From positions 27,428,833 to 27,492,832 of the forward strand of contig NC_087062.1 in assembly GCF_963678635.1 (NCBI RefSeq): DNA of 64,000 nt, in the 5' to 3' direction. Under the pieces are notes generated by a model. That model had not been told where the DNA came from, searched no databases, and saw nothing but the letters and a program-made list of their open reading frames with translations. This DNA comes from Symsagittifera roscoffensis. Taxonomy: Eukaryota; Xenacoelomorpha; Acoela; Convolutidae. Both the position numbers and the translations under genes were made by a program. Of the stretch, positions 13,060 through 24,388 are shown piece after piece (position 1 is the stretch's first letter; every line of letters begins with the position of its first letter).

Positions 13060-13543
13060 TTCGGCAAAAATCTGCGGGCATCAGTAGTGTAATTATGCAA
13101 TGCGGACTGCGGACAGTTTTAGACTAATTATCCGGGCTTTCTTTTCAAAAAATCAAAAATCTGCGACAAAAATGCGGAAACTTGCCAAAAATGATCTTAT
13201 TTTTGCCAAAATTAGTTGCTGAACTTGTCAACACAACTGAACGCGAAATTTTCTTCATTTTATGTCAAAAATTTTTTTTTTGGGTAGTTGAGCTTTCCAA
13301 ACGTCGAATTTTTCATTTTAAATCAGATTGCTCAACGAAAATTTTATTTAAAAAATTCTATACTTGGCAGAGAGAATCTCGATTTTTTAATGGAATTTAT
13401 TGGAAAATTCTCTCACAAATGCCCTTTAGTTGGCTTAAAAAAACCTTCAATTATGCAGAATTTGTGCTGGAGTCTCCGATGTTAAGGTTGAGGGGTATTA
13501 TTCGGTAAATAAGCCAGATTATGCGCCGCAGATTTATGCCAAG
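13060..13543. mobile_element. MITE-like element inserted in the RT pseudogene
   Basis: The ends are imperfect terminal inverted repeats: GGCAAAAATCTGCGG at 13063-13077 and CCGCAGATTTATGCC at 13526-13540, complementary at 14 of 15 positions, with further partial complementarity inward (GCATCA versus GCATAAT). It is about 484 bp, AT-rich, with no transposase. It sits between the RT palm (12485-13059) and RT N-terminal (13690-13870) segments of the minus-strand LINE, which otherwise would be adjacent, so it inserted into the LINE. I could not define a target-site duplication. Open frames inside it (for example 13182-13508 on the plus strand) are incidental. Confidence 0.65.
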
Positions 13544-13547
13544 CCCG

Positions 13548-14280
13548 CTTTTGACATAATAGTGCTTTCTGCAGCGATAGTGGATTTATTTTTTCTAAAT
13601 TCATGTTGGGATTTTGACATTCAGTAACGAAATGGTGTATTAAATGAAATGGAAGAAATTTTTTGATTTTGTTGGGAGGATGGCTATTCTTCTGTAGTTA
13701 TTTGAAGCGAGTTATAAATGCTGTTTTCCAGTCTTTTCGATAACTTTTCTTCATTTGGATGGCTTTGAATAGTAACTGCATAATCGGAAATGTTATGTTA
13801 AGTGTACACTTGAGGCGTTCTCCCGAGAGATTATCTAATCTATCGGCTTTTTCATTTTAATTTCTTAAAGGTGTCTGCTAATCCATAGTCAGTTATGTCC
13901 GTGTCTAGGTAGATGGAGTGGTCTCAAATTTTGTTCGTAATTCATTCTTTATTGGTGTATAATAGATCATTTGGGGTCCAGTTTGATTAATCTGCACATA
14001 AAAAGTTTCCTATAATGTTTTTGCAGCTCAAAGGATTTTACCTGACAAATGTTTTTTTTCCGTTTTTGTTTTGTTTTAAGTATTTTCCAGAATTGACTCC
14101 GGTCAGTCTCTGCTGATATCATAAATTCCATCCTTTTGTTGTTTTGTTTTGATGTTTTTTTTGTTATTTTCAAAGTTTTGATTTGAATTTTTTTTGTAAT
14201 GAAAACAAGTCAGTTTTTTAAATAATTTTTGATAATTTAGCCAATTTTTTTTGTCAGAACTGTCAATTTAGTGTCAGATC
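13548..14280 (-). pseudogene. LINE linker and RT N-terminal region remnant
   Basis: Read on the minus strand, 14173 to 13967 is an open run ending in SAETDRSQFWKILKTKQK and then FELQKHYRKLF, the pattern of the segment between endonuclease and RT in APE-type LINEs (F/W-K..., then an E..HY..LF helix). Continuing toward lower coordinates, about 13900-13690 encode SIYLDTDITDYG, then LDNLSGERLKCTL, then LFKAIQMKKSYRKDWKTAF, which corresponds to the RT entry motif (KA.G.DG...E.LK ... LFN......P..WK). Frameshifts are present. This segment and the RT palm at 12030-13059 are plausibly the same original copy, split by the MITE. Confidence 0.85.
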
Positions 14281-14281
14281 T

Positions 14282-15475
14282 TGTAATAGTAGTAGTAGTA
14301 GTAGTAGTGAATGCCCAATGAAAGGAAACTAAACAGATTGATTTAACGTCTAAAGTAGACAGCTGAAAATAAATTTCACCGTATTAATATTCAACAAGCT
14401 ATATCATCGAAATTGTGAGAAAAATTTGAAAAAAATTGGAGTGCAGATTACAGATTCATGGCCAGTTATTTCGGCGTCAAGTAGACGGCTTATTCTCCGT
14501 TTTGGTTGTATTATAATCGTGATTGGTGTTTTTTAGATCATTTAGGGTCCAGAATATTTGTTCTGGACATTAGATTTTTTCAAAATGTTTTTGCAGCTCT
14601 AAGGTATTACCTGACAAGAATTCATGTTCCCTTTTTATTATAAGTGTTTTCCAAACTTTACTCCGGTCAGTATTTGCAGTAATTTTTAGTTCCCTTCATT
14701 TGTTGTTTTGTATTGACGTTTTTCATCTTGTTTTGTTAACAAATGCTCATTGGTTTCAATTTTTTGATATGAGTTTTTAAGGCAACAAAAACATGTCGAA
14801 AAAAAACTATGTAACAACTATAAGATTAATGTCAGCTCTAGTAGAAGTATTAAATACCTATTGAAAAAAACATGAAACTGAAAAGATTGAATTAACGTCT
14901 TAAGTAGACAGTTTGAAAAAATTTTCATCGTATTGAAATGGAACAATGTATAGCATCGTTATTTTTAAAAAAAAAGATTGACTTTTTTTGGAGCAGAGTT
15001 TACAAGTCTAAGTCACGGTCAGTTAAGTCGGCGTCTAGGTAGAGGGAGTAGTCTCCGTTTCTGGTTGGTTGCAGCTTAATCGTGGTCGGTTTCTAATAGG
15101 TCAGTTAGAGTCCAGTGTACTCGTACTGGACATTAGAGATTTTCAAAACGTTTTTGCAGCTCAAAAAAATTTACCTGACCAACCATTATTTTCCGTTTCG
15201 TTCTTTGTAGTTCGTTCTTAGTCGTTCTTTGTAGTAATTATTAATTCCATCTCTTTTCTTGTCTCCTTTTGTCGTTTTTCATCTTGTTTTGTTAATTTTA
15301 TTTTTTGATTTGATTTTTAGCAACAAGAACAAGTCAGTTTTTTAAATAGTTTTTGATAGTTAAGCCAGAAAGGAACCTTTTGTCAGAACTATGTTTTTAA
15401 TTTCAGTTTGTTGGTACTATTTTTTTATGTTAAACTGCAGTATAGTAGAAAAAACTAATTGAATTCTTAAGTAGA
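14282..15475 (-). repeat. Two diverged tandem copies of the LINE linker block
   Basis: Starting at a (GTA)6-7 tract at 14284, the sequence repeats a block of about 550-600 bp already seen at 13548-14280. Each has a TAGTAG tract, GTCTTAAGTAGACAG (about 14350, 14899 and 15466), CAGTTA.GTCGGCGTCTAGGTAG (about 14463 and 15025), a GGGTCCAG...CATTAGA stretch, a GTTTTTGCAGCTC stretch, and the TTTTCCA.A.TTACTCCGGTCAG stretch that encodes the minus-strand TDRS..WK motif. Divergence between blocks is substantial (no long open frames), so they are older than the 3.2-kb duplication to the right. Confidence 0.75.
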
Positions 15476-15479
15476 CAGC

Positions 15480-15985
15480 TCAAAAAATTGTTGGGAGGAT
15501 GACTATTCCTGTGTAGTTTTTTTTGAATCTAATTTAGTGCATTTTTGTTTGTACAACGGCGTTATATATGGCGCTTTCCAGTGTTTTTGATGTATTTTTT
15601 TCAATTGGATGGCTTTGAAAAGTGACTGCATAATCGGAAACAATAAGTAAAATTTTCATTTGACGCGTTCTCCCGAGAGAGTATCTAACCTGAAGGCTTT
15701 TTTCATTTTGTTTTCTTGAAGGCTTCTGCTTTTTCATAGTCAGTTATGTTGGCGTCTAGGTAGATGGAGTAGTCTGCAATTTTGGTTCTAATACAACCCA
15801 TATCGGTGTCTAATAGGTCATTTGAGGCCCAGTGTGACTTATTTGCACATAGAGGTTTTCAAAATATTTTTCAAGCTCAAAAAAAATTAACCCGACGAAC
15901 TTTTATTTTCCTTTTTTTTTGCTTTAAGTTTTCTCCAGAATTCACTCCGGTCAGTCCCGTTAAAATTTTTATTTCCATCTTTTTT
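15480..15985 (-). pseudogene. LINE RT entry and linker remnant
   Basis: The minus strand carries the linker (TGLTGVNSGENLKQKK then a diverged helix) at about 15985-15880, DYSIYLDANITDY-like residues at about 15770-15740, and the RT entry segment LDTLSGERVK...LFKAIQLKK...HWKAP at about 15700-15540, with at least one frameshift between the RLDTLSGE part and the upstream part. It lies directly downstream (minus strand) of the endonuclease at 15990-17030, so this pair may be the only roughly collinear EN-to-RT stretch in the window. Confidence 0.8.
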
Positions 15986-15989
15986 ATGA

Positions 15990-17030
15990 GAATTTTTTTC
16001 TCGGTGGGTTTGCGCGTATGGTTAATTTGAAATTGCTTGTGTTTCGTAATACAGTTTTTTTTATGATATGCAGCTCTTTGATTTTTTTGGAGCACAGACA
16101 AATTGGACTGTTTCATCGCTTGCAGCTGTATGCAAAATCATGTGAGTTGTTCATGCAATAACGATCATTTTGTTTCAAAAGCTTCAGTAGCGCATGTTTT
16201 CTGGTGGACTCAATATCCAGGCGACAGTTTAGGTCTCCAGTAAAAGCGCTTCCCTTGACTACGTTTGAATGCTTGAGGGATGTTGAGGTTTCGCTTTTGG
16301 TGGGAAATATCCTGACTTTTATGTTAGTTTTGTTGGTTGAAGGGATATGCCTATGATGCTTTCACGTTTTTTGTTTTTTAAGGCCCAGTCTGCTAGGCTT
16401 TTGTTCAACGCAAAAGTGATTTTCCCGCTGGGGCATCCTTTAATTCATTTTTTGCAGATGAGTTTGCGCATATAAATTTTGGGCTCTCAATTTCTTTGGA
16501 GCTCTTGTTTCTGTTAGCAGGAGAATATCATTTGTATAAGGTCATCTGTAAGCTTGGTAATTGATCTGGTTCGTTCGATGTTCCATAAGAGGAGTGATAG
16601 GAATTTGCGTTCACCTTGTAGTCACATTTGGTTTTTTATGTTCGTTTAGATAACTTTCATGTTTTTCCCTCGAGTGATTAATTTACGGTTCCTTTTTCTT
16701 TTAGCGCAATTCTCAGCTCAATGGTTCCATTGATTTTATGTGCTCATCTTTGAAGTTAGTAGTTGAAGTCTTACACATCTCGACGACATAGGGTTTAGCC
16801 GGGTTCTAATTTGAGATTACAATTTTATTTTCAAGTTCTTTTTGCAATTTTTTTCTTCGAGCTTGATGAATTTTAAAACATTTGAATGAAACAGTTTATT
16901 TGGTTCATCAGGAGTTTTTATTTCTTTGATAGGCTGATGTAATTTCATATAGAGTTTTTCGTTGCTGTTTTTTTTTGCTTTTTTTTCTCATTGGCAGAGC
17001 TGTCTCTCAGTTTGGTAACCTGTTCTGCGA
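15990..17030 (-). pseudogene. LINE APE-type endonuclease remnant (least deleted copy)
   Basis: The minus strand encodes, in order: a charged probable coiled-coil start (AEQVTKLRDSSANEKK near 17030-16970), LLLWNIERTRSITKLTDDL (about 16600-16540), NDILLLTETRA (about 16540-16495; it carries the catalytic-type Glu of TET and needs a one-base frameshift from the preceding segment), PAGKITFALNKSLADWALK with KRESIIGISLQPTKL (about 16440-16330), and VKGSAFTGDLNCRLDIE (about 16265-16210), which is the family's GD.N.R.D box, then HALLKLLKQNDRYC. Several stops and frameshifts interrupt it. The order WN, TET, GDLN is that of apurinic/apyrimidinic-like endonucleases of LINEs. It is the left part of the duplicated unit starting at 16000. 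The clade cannot be decided without alignment. Confidence 0.88.
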
Positions 17031-17039
17031 GCTTGGAAT

Positions 17040-17995
17040 TTGATTTTTGGTTGCAATTTAATCGTGGTCGGTGTTTAATAGGTCAATAAGTGTCCATAGT
17101 ACTTGTTCTTGGAATTAGAGATTTTCGAAACGTTTTTACTGCTCAAAAAAATTTACCTGACAATTTTTTTTCCGTTTTTTTTGTTTTAAGTTTTCTCCAG
17201 AATTGACTCCGGTGTTTTTCTGTTATAGTTATTAATCCCATCTCTTTTGTTGTTTCGTATTATGGTTTTTTGTCAATTTGAATTTTTGATTTGATTTTTA
17301 AATGCAACAAAAACATGTCACTTTTTTTAAATGATTTTTGATAGTTAGGCCAAAAACGAACACTTTGTCAGATTTTTTTTAGTTTCAGCCCCCGTAGTAG
17401 TAGAAAATACCTTTTGAAACCAAAACAAAAAAATTGAATATCTAAGTAGACTGCTCAAAAATTGTTGGGGAGGATGGCTCTTCCTATGTAGTTTTTTGAA
17501 TCGAAATTAGTGCATTTTTGTTTGTACAATTGCGTTATATATGGCGTTCTCCTGTATTTTTGCTAATTTTTCTTCAATTGGATGGCTTTGAAAAGTGACT
17601 GCATAATCGGAAAAGTTATGTTAAGCTTACATTTGAGGCGTTCTCCCGAGAGAATATCTAATCCAAAGGCTTTTTTCCTTTTGTTTTCTTGAAGGCTTCT
17701 GCTTTCTCTTAGTTAGTTATGTTGGCGTCTAGGTAGATGGAGTAGTCAGCGAATTTGGTAGTAATACAACCCTTATTGGTGTATAGTAGGTCATTTGAGG
17801 TCCAGTGTGATTATTTTGCACATAAAGTTTTCAAAAGGTTTTTGCAGCTCAAAAAAAACTAATATGACGAACTTTTACTTTCCGTTTTTTTTTTATTTTA
17901 AGTTTTCTCCAGAATTTACTGCGGTCACTCCTTGTTGTAATTATGATTTCCATCTCTTTTATGAGACGTTTTTCTCGGTGGGTTTGCGCGTATGG
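17040..17995 (-). pseudogene. LINE linker block plus RT entry remnant
   Basis: A linker block (17045-17400: CGTGGTCGGTGTTTAATAGG, then CAGAATTGACTCCGGTG, which encodes the minus-strand TPE/S...WK region) is followed by a TAGTAGTAG tract (17394), TCTAAGTAGACTGCTC (17441), and an RT-entry block (17480-17700) whose minus-strand frame gives FGLDILSGERLK-like residues. CAGTTATGTTGGCGTCTAGG and a second linker (17830-17980) follow. No long open frame survives. This is the same block order as at 14880-15985. Confidence 0.7.
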
Positions 17996-18470
17996 TTAAT
18001 TTGAAATAGCTTGTGTTTTGTATTACAGCTTTTTTATGATATGCAGTTCTATGGGTTTTTTTGGGAGCACAGACGAATTGGACTGTTTCCTCGCTTGCAG
18101 CTGTATGCAAAATATTGTGAGTTGTTCATGTAATAAAGATCATTTTGTTTCATAAGCTCCAGTTGCGCATGTTTTTTGGTGGATTAAATATCCAGGCGAC
18201 AGTTTAGGTCTCCAGTAAAAGCTGTTCACTTGACTACATTTGAATGCTTGACGGATAATGAGGTTTTGCGTTTTATATCTTCTGTTTCACTTTTGTGGGA
18301 AATAACCTGACATTATTGTAAGTTTTTTCGGATCAAGGGATACGCTTATGATGCTTTTTAATTTCATTTCTTTGATAGGCTGATGTAATCTCATACAAAG
18401 TTTTTCTATGCTGTTTTTTCTGCTTTATTTTCTCATTGGCTGAGCTGTCTTTCACTTTGGTGACCTGTTC
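17996..18470 (-). pseudogene. Internally deleted LINE endonuclease fragment
   Basis: Homologous to 15990-17030, but the sequence jumps from the GATGCTTTT near 18355 straight to TTTCATTTCTTTGATAGGC. This removes the WNIERTRS, TET and KITFALNK region while keeping the GDLNCRLDI box (CCAGGCGACAGTTTAGGTC, about 18190-18210) and the N-terminal charged segment (18380-18470). The minus-strand reading HTAASEETVQFVCAPKK is the segment C-terminal to the GDLN box. Confidence 0.75.
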
Positions 18471-19248
18471 TGCGAGCTTGGAATTTGGTTTTTGGTTGCA
18501 ATTTAATCGTGGTCGATGTTTAATAGGTCAGTTAGGGTCCAGAGTACTTGTTCTTGGAATGAGAGATTTTCAAAACGTTTTTACAGAAAAAAATGAATTC
18601 CTAAGTAGACAGCTCAAAAAAGTGTTGGGAGGATGGCTGTTCCTATGTAGTTTTTTGAATCGAAATTGGTGCTTTTTTGTTTGTACAATAGCGTTGTATA
18701 TGACGTTTTCCAGTGTTTTTGGAGTATTTTCTTCAATTGGAGGCTTTGAGAAGTGACTGCATAATCTGAAATGTTATGTAAAATTTACATTTGAGGCGTT
18801 CTCCCGAGAGAGTATCTAACCCAAAGGTTTTTTCTTTTTGTTTTCTTGAAAGCTTCTGCTTTTCATAGTCAGTTATGTTGGCGTGTAGGTAGATGGAGTA
18901 GTCTGCAAACTTGGTTGTAGTACAACCCTTATCAGTGTATAATAGGTCATTTGAGGTCCAGTGTGATTATTTTGCACACAAAGATTTTCAAAATGTTTTT
19001 GTAGCTCAAACGGATTGACCTGACAAAACTCTATTTTCCAGTTTTACTATTGGTTAAACTATTTTTTTCCAGAATTGATTCCAGTCATTCTCTGCTGTAC
19101 TTATTAAATCCATCTCGTTTAGGAGTTTAAAGATCTAATTCATGGTCAGTTATGTCGGCGTCTAGGTATACGGAGTAGTCTCTTATTTTTCGTTGTAATT
19201 CAATGTGATCGGTGTATAATAGTTCATTTAGGGTCCAATGTTATAGTT
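18471..19248 (-). pseudogene. LINE linker and RT-entry blocks
   Basis: A partial linker block (18490-18590) is joined at CTAAGTAGACAGCTC (18601) to an RT-entry block whose minus strand encodes TFGLDTLSGERLK-type residues at about 18790-18830, then a linker (18870-19110) with CAGAATTGATTCCAGTCAT, then a third CAGTTATGTCGGCGTC block at 19144. Copy 1 of the duplication stops inside that block. Confidence 0.7.
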
Positions 19249-22200
19249 CTCGGTGGGTTTGCGCGTATGGTTAATTTGAAATTGCTTGTGTTTCGTAATA
19301 CAGTTTTTTTTATGATATGCAGCTCTTTGATTTTTTTGGAGCACAGACAAATTGGACTGTTTCATCGCTTGCAGCTGTATGCAAAATCATGTGAGTTGTT
19401 CATGCAATAACGATCATTTTGTTTCAAAAGCTTCAGTAGCGCATGTTTTCTGGTGGACTCAATATCCAGGCGACAGTTTAGGTCTCCAGTAAAAGCGCTT
19501 CCCTTGACTACGTTTGAATGCTTGAGGGATGTTGAGGTTTCGCTTTTGGTGGGAAATATCCTGACTTTTATGTTAGTTTTGTTGGTTGAAGGGATATGCC
19601 TATGATGCTTTCACGTTTTTTGTTTTTTAAGGCCCAGTCTGCTAGGCTTTTGTTCAACGCAAAAGTGATTTTCCTGCTGGGGCATCCTTTAATTCATTTT
19701 TTGCAGATGAATTTGCGCATATAAATTTTGGGCTCTCAATTTCTTTGGAGCTCTTGTTTCTGTTAGCAGGAGAATATCATTTGTATAAGGTCATCTGTAA
19801 GCTTGGTAATTGATCTGGTTCGTTCGATGTTCCATAAGAGGAGTGATAGGAATTTGCGTTCACCTTGTAGTCACATTTGGTTTTTTATGTTCGTTTAGAT
19901 AACTTTCATGTTTTTCCCTCGAGTGATTAATTTACGGTTCCTTTTTCTTTTAGCGCAATTCTCAGCTCAATGGTTCCATTGATTTTATGTGCTCATCTTT
20001 GAAGTTTGTAGTTGAAGTCTTACACATCTCGACGACATAGGGTTTAGCCGGGTTCTAATTTGAGATTACAATTTTATTTTCAAGTTCTTTTTGCAATTTT
20101 TTTCTTCGAGCTTGATGAATTTTAAAACATTTGAATGAACCAGTTTATTTGGTTCATCAGGAGTTTTTATTTCTTTGATAGGCTGATGTAATTTCATATA
20201 GAGTTTTTCGTTGCTGTTTTTTTTTGCTTTTTTTTCTCATTGGCAGAGCTGTCTCTCAGTTTGGTAACCTGTTCTGCGAGCTTGGAATTTGATTTTTGGT
20301 TGCAATTTAATCGTGGTCGGTGTTTAATAGGTCAATAAGTGTCCATAGTACTTGTTCTTGGAATTAGAGATTTTCGAAACGATTTTACTGCTCAAAAAAA
20401 TTTACCTGACAATTTTTTTTCCGTTTTTTTTTGTTTTAAGTTTTCTCCAGAATTGACTCCGGTGTTTTTCTGTTATAGTTATTAATCGCATCTCTTTTGT
20501 TGTTTCGTATTATGGTTTTTTGTCAATTTGAATTTTTGATTTGATTTTTAAATGCAACAAAAACATGTCACTTTTTTTAAATGATTTTTGATAGTTAGGC
20601 CGAAAACGAACACTTTGTCAGATTTTTTTTAGTTTCAGCCCCCGTAGTAGTAGAAAATACCTTTTGAAACCAAAACAAAAAAATTGAATATCTAAGTAGA
20701 CTGCTCAAAAATTGTTGGGGAGGATGGCTCTTCCTATGTAGTTTTTTGAATCGAAATTAGTGCATTTTTGTTTGCACAATTGCGTTATATATGGCGTTCT
20801 CCTGTATTTTTGCTAATTTTTCTTCAATTGGATGGCTTTGAAAAGTGACTGCATAATCGGAAAAGTTATGTTAAGCTTACATTTGAGGCGTTCTCCCGAG
20901 AGAATATCTAATCCAAAGGCTTTTTTCCTTTTGTTTTCTTGAAGGCTTCTGCTTTCTCTTAGTTAGTTATGTTGGCGTCTAGGTAGATGGAGTAGTCAGC
21001 GAATTTGGTAGTAATACAACCCTTATTGGTGTATAGTAGGTCATTTGAGGTCCAGTGTGATTATTTTGCACATAAAGTTTTCAAAAGGTTTTTGCAGCTC
21101 AAAAAAAACTAATATGACGAACTTTTACTTTCCGTTTTTTTTTATTTTAAGTTTTCTCCAGAATTTACTGCGGTCACTCCTTGTTGTAATTATGATTTCC
21201 ATCTCTTTTATGAGACGTTTTTCTCGGTGGGTTTGCGCGTATGGTTAATTTGAAATAGCTTGTGTTTTGTATTACAGCTTTTTTATGATATGCAGTTCTA
21301 TGGGTTTTTTTGGGAGCACAGACGAATTGGACTGTTTCCTCGCTTGCAGCTGTATGCAAAATATTGTGAGTTGTTCATGTAATAAAGATCATTTTGTTTC
21401 ATAAGCTCCAGTTGCGCATGTTTTTTGGTGGATTAAATATCCAGGCGACAGTTTAGGTCTCCAGTAAAAGCTATTCACTTGACTACATTTGAATGCTTGA
21501 CGGATAATGAGGTTTTGCGTTTTATATCTTCTGTTTCACTTTTGTGGGAAATAACCTGACATTATTGTAAGTTTTTTCGGATCAAGGGATACGCTTATGA
21601 TGCTTTTTAATTTCATTTCTTTGATAGGCTGATGTAATCTCATACAAAGTTTTTCTATGCTGTTTTTTCTGCTTTATTTTCTCATTGGCTGAGCTGTCTT
21701 TCACTTTGGTGACCTGTTCTGCGAGCTTGGAATTTGGTTTTTGGTTGCAATTTAATCGTGGTCGATGTTTAATAGGTCAGTTAGGGTCCAGAGTACTTGT
21801 TCTTGGAATGAGAGATTTTCAAAACGTTTTTACAGAAAAAAATGAATTCCTAAGTAGACAGCTCAAAAAAGTGTTGGGAGGATGGCTGTTCCTATGTAGT
21901 TTTTTGAATCGAAATTGGTGCTTTTTTGTTTGTACAATAGCGTTGTATATGACGTTTTCCAGTGTTTTTGGAGTATTTTCTTCAATTGGAGGCTTTGAAA
22001 AGTGACTGCATAATCTGAAATGTTATGTAAAATTTACATTTGAGGCGTTCTCCCGAGAGAGTATCTAACCCAAAGGTTTTTTCTTTTTGTTTTCTTGAAA
22101 GCTTCTGCTTTTCATAGTCAGTTATGTTGGCGTGTAGGTAGATGGAGTAGTCTGCAAAATTGGTTGTAGTACAACCCTTATCGGTGTATAATAGGTCATT

Positions 22201-22497
22201 TGAGGTCCAGTGTGATTATTTTGCACACAAAGATTTTCAAAATGTTTTTGTAGCTCAAACGGATTGACCTGACAAAACTCTATTTTCCAGTTTTACTATT
22301 GGTTAAAGTATTTTTTTCCAGAATTGATTCCAGTCATTCTCTGCTGTACTTTTTAAATCCATCTCTTTTAGGAGTTTAAAGATCTAATTCATGGTCAGTT
22401 ATGTCGGCGTCTAGGTATACGGAGTAGTCTCTTATTTTTCGTTGTAATTCAATGTGATCGGTGTATAATAGTTCATTTAGGGTCCAGTGTTATAGTT
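19249..22497. repeat. Tandem segmental duplication, copy 2 (3,249 bp)
   Basis: Near-identical to 16000-19248. The endonuclease remnant is at 19249-20280 (minus), linker/RT entry at 20290-21245, the internally deleted endonuclease at 21246-21720, and linker/RT-entry blocks at 21721-22497. The join at 19246-19250 reads AGTTCT|CGGTGG. The corresponding sequences at the start of copy 1 (TTTTCTCGGTGG, 15996-16007) and the end of copy 2 (AGTTCTGGAGAT, 22495 onward) share TTCT, a four-base microhomology at the breakpoint. Confidence 0.95.
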
Positions 22498-22850
22498 CTG
22501 GAGATAGGACTTTTTCAAAATTTTTTTGCTGTTCCAAGGTATTTACCTGACAAATACATTTTTTTGTTTCGTTTTTTTTTTGCTCAAAGTGTTTTCCACA
22601 ATTTACTCCGGTAAGTCTCTGTTGTAATTATTATTTCCATTTCCTCTGTTTTTTTCGTATTTACGTTCTTTCTTTTCACCCATTCGTTTGAAAGTCGATT
22701 TCATCCAATGGAAGGAGGCGGTGTTTTCTAAGCTTGCGTATTTTGAAAGCGAATGGTATGTTTTTTCCCTTGGTTTACAAATCTGGGGTATTTTTCTTAA
22801 TCAAACTAAGGATTTTCTTATTAATACTCACAAATAAAAAATCATTCTCC
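22498..22850 (-). pseudogene. LINE linker remnant beyond the duplication
   Basis: On the minus strand about 22640-22390 read as EEMEIIITTETYRSKLWKTL, then CICQVNTLEQQKNFEKV, then NELLYTDHIELQRKIRDY and SVYLDADITDHE, the same EN-RT linker seen at 13967-14173. This is the intact continuation of the block interrupted at 19248, so the duplication end can be placed within a LINE copy. The stretch 22690-22850 holds no recognised motif. Confidence 0.75.
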
Positions 22851-23175
22851 AATCTTGACAGCAGCAATGATTGAGTTTTGCAATTTTTTCAATCGTTTTC
22901 TGTCATGTGATGTTATCCATGCATGAAAGGTCGTGGACCGTCTCGAAACGGTTGTGCTTGAGATTTCTGTCTTTGTCGGAAGCTCTCTTGATATCGTCGT
23001 TCATCCTCTTCTGGGGTCTACCAAGCTTGGACCTACCTTAGGAGAAAAATAAAGATACATGGCTCTCTATGCGCGAATGTCAGTAGGCGTTTAACCTGTC
23101 CGAAGAATTGCCAATGTCTAGTTACAATTTCATTGCTGATAGGTTCAAATTTAAACACTCTATACAGCGCTTAGG
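22850..23175 (-). pseudogene. LINE C-terminal (post-RT) domain remnant
   Basis: Minus-strand translation gives VFKFEPISNEIVTRHWQFF with GQVKRLLTFAHREP (about 23165-23060) and then KLGRPQKRMNDDIKRASDK with DRNLKHNRFETVHDL (about 23040-22925), ending in IEKIAKLNHCC near 22860. The pair WFGHV.RM and GRP.KRW.DDI..A.DR is the familiar post-RT signature of several LINE groups. One frameshift separates the two halves. No RT sequence lies immediately upstream on the minus strand (above 23175), so this is a detached fragment. A second copy is at 26580-26905. Confidence 0.8.
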
Positions 23176-24318
23176 GTAAAGTGAGGGTATTGAACGTTCA
23201 TTCTCATGTGCCATCGGAACAAAAAACCGTCGATTTTCGATCTGAAGAAACAAATTTGATGTAGTAAAACTGATCGAACGATACGTCAATTATGATGATT
23301 AGCGGCGTTATTAGGAGTAAAAACCGAATTGGTAAGGGTCACTTTGGATCGAAGTAACTTCGTTTAAGTTTCAATTTGAATAAAGGCACGTGACAACTCA
23401 AAAACCAGAGAGACACTTTTTGCTGTAATAAAACACGACGACATCTATAGAAAACGACGATACGAACGTGAAGAACAAACAATTGACTTTACAAGAAAAA
23501 TTTTTTCTGAACTGTACTGATTGTACAGTTATAATCGCTACAGAATGTATCCCGCGGATCAGGAAAGCTGAATGGAGAACTGCAACACTTGGTAGCGAAA
23601 AAGCAGCTTCTTCGGCAAAGTGCTCGGAATCAGAAAGGTGTCTCGTTGAGCTGGAGAACTTGTGATTTAAACAACTTTTTTTAGCTTCTTGGAATGACTT
23701 GAATTGAAATTTTTGACATCTAATTTTTTTTCGGATTTTCAGAAGCTAGGAGTTGAGGGAAAGTCTCGATCCATCTCCAAAGGATGGGATGACTTTTTCT
23801 ATTGTACAAAAACAATGGTTAAATAGTAACCATATAGTAGTAGCGTACTAGTCCTGTTTTTAGGATGACCTCGTGGCTTGCAGATACTGAGACCCAGCCA
23901 TGAGCTCACTCGCGGTTCGGTTGATAGCTTTTGAACAGTAATAGTAATGACTTTGACGACCCGGTGTTACAAAAACCACATTGAATTGGCAATGGTAGAG
24001 ACTGTTAAAGGAACCTACAGCTCTATTTAGACGCTTGTCAAACGTTTTAGGATCCAACATCATGTTCTTACTAGACTCTGCGCTTTTCCTTTTGATACTA
24101 TTTCTTTTTTCTGCTAAATTTCAAAATTGTTTCTAAATTCCGCGTTTCATTTTTGAATATAAATGAAAAAATTAGCTTACATTGAAAAACTGCTGAAATT
24201 ATTTAAAAGTTGTGGCAATTACCCAAGTTTTGAGCTTTTTTTCAAAAGCCAAAACAAGTTGGTAGTATCCAGCACAAGCATGACAAAGACTTGTTTCAAA
24301 TATTTTTCTAATATAGAA
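23176..24318. other. Unassigned sequence, duplicated at 26906-28060
   Basis: Nothing recognisable by protein motif. It includes a 67-codon minus-strand ORF (23860-24063, ending NRTASELMAGSQ...) that also appears, with the same start and stop, at 27592-27795. Comparing the two, most of the dozen or so base differences change an amino acid, which argues against selection on that frame. The stretch could be the 5' part of the LINE that carries the C-terminal fragment, or an unrelated repeat. Confidence 0.5.
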
Positions 24319-24388
24319 AAAGCAAGAGTTCTCGTGTCAGGGCAAAACCCTGAATGCTCCGACTTCCCATATTTTGTTGTCGAATATT
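24319..24388 (-). mobile_element. Helentron-like hairpin end, truncated
   Basis: Contains GTTCTCGTGTCAGGGCAAAACCCTG with the stem CAGGG-CAAAA-CCCTG, then AATGCTCCGAC, the conserved hairpin-side terminus of the family. It is cut at about 24386 where the next segmental duplicate begins (TATTG|TAGTCAGC). The untruncated homologue is at 28061-28465, so the truncation was made by the duplication. Confidence 0.75.

Larger units (their letters stand above)
16000..19248. repeat. Tandem segmental duplication, copy 1 (3,249 bp)
   Basis: Begins at CTCGGTGGGTTTGCGCG (16000) and is repeated at 19249 with an offset of exactly 3,249 at many anchors (for example 17795/21045 less a one-base T-tract change, and 18436/21685). 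Only scattered single-base differences and T-tract length changes separate the copies, so the event is recent. It contains a LINE endonuclease (to 17030), linker and RT-entry blocks (17040-17990), an internally deleted endonuclease (18000-18420) and further linker blocks (18470-19248). Confidence 0.95.

Noticed and set aside
13182-13508. Plus-strand ORF of 108 codons
   Set aside because: Lies wholly inside the MITE at 13060-13543 with no recognisable motif.
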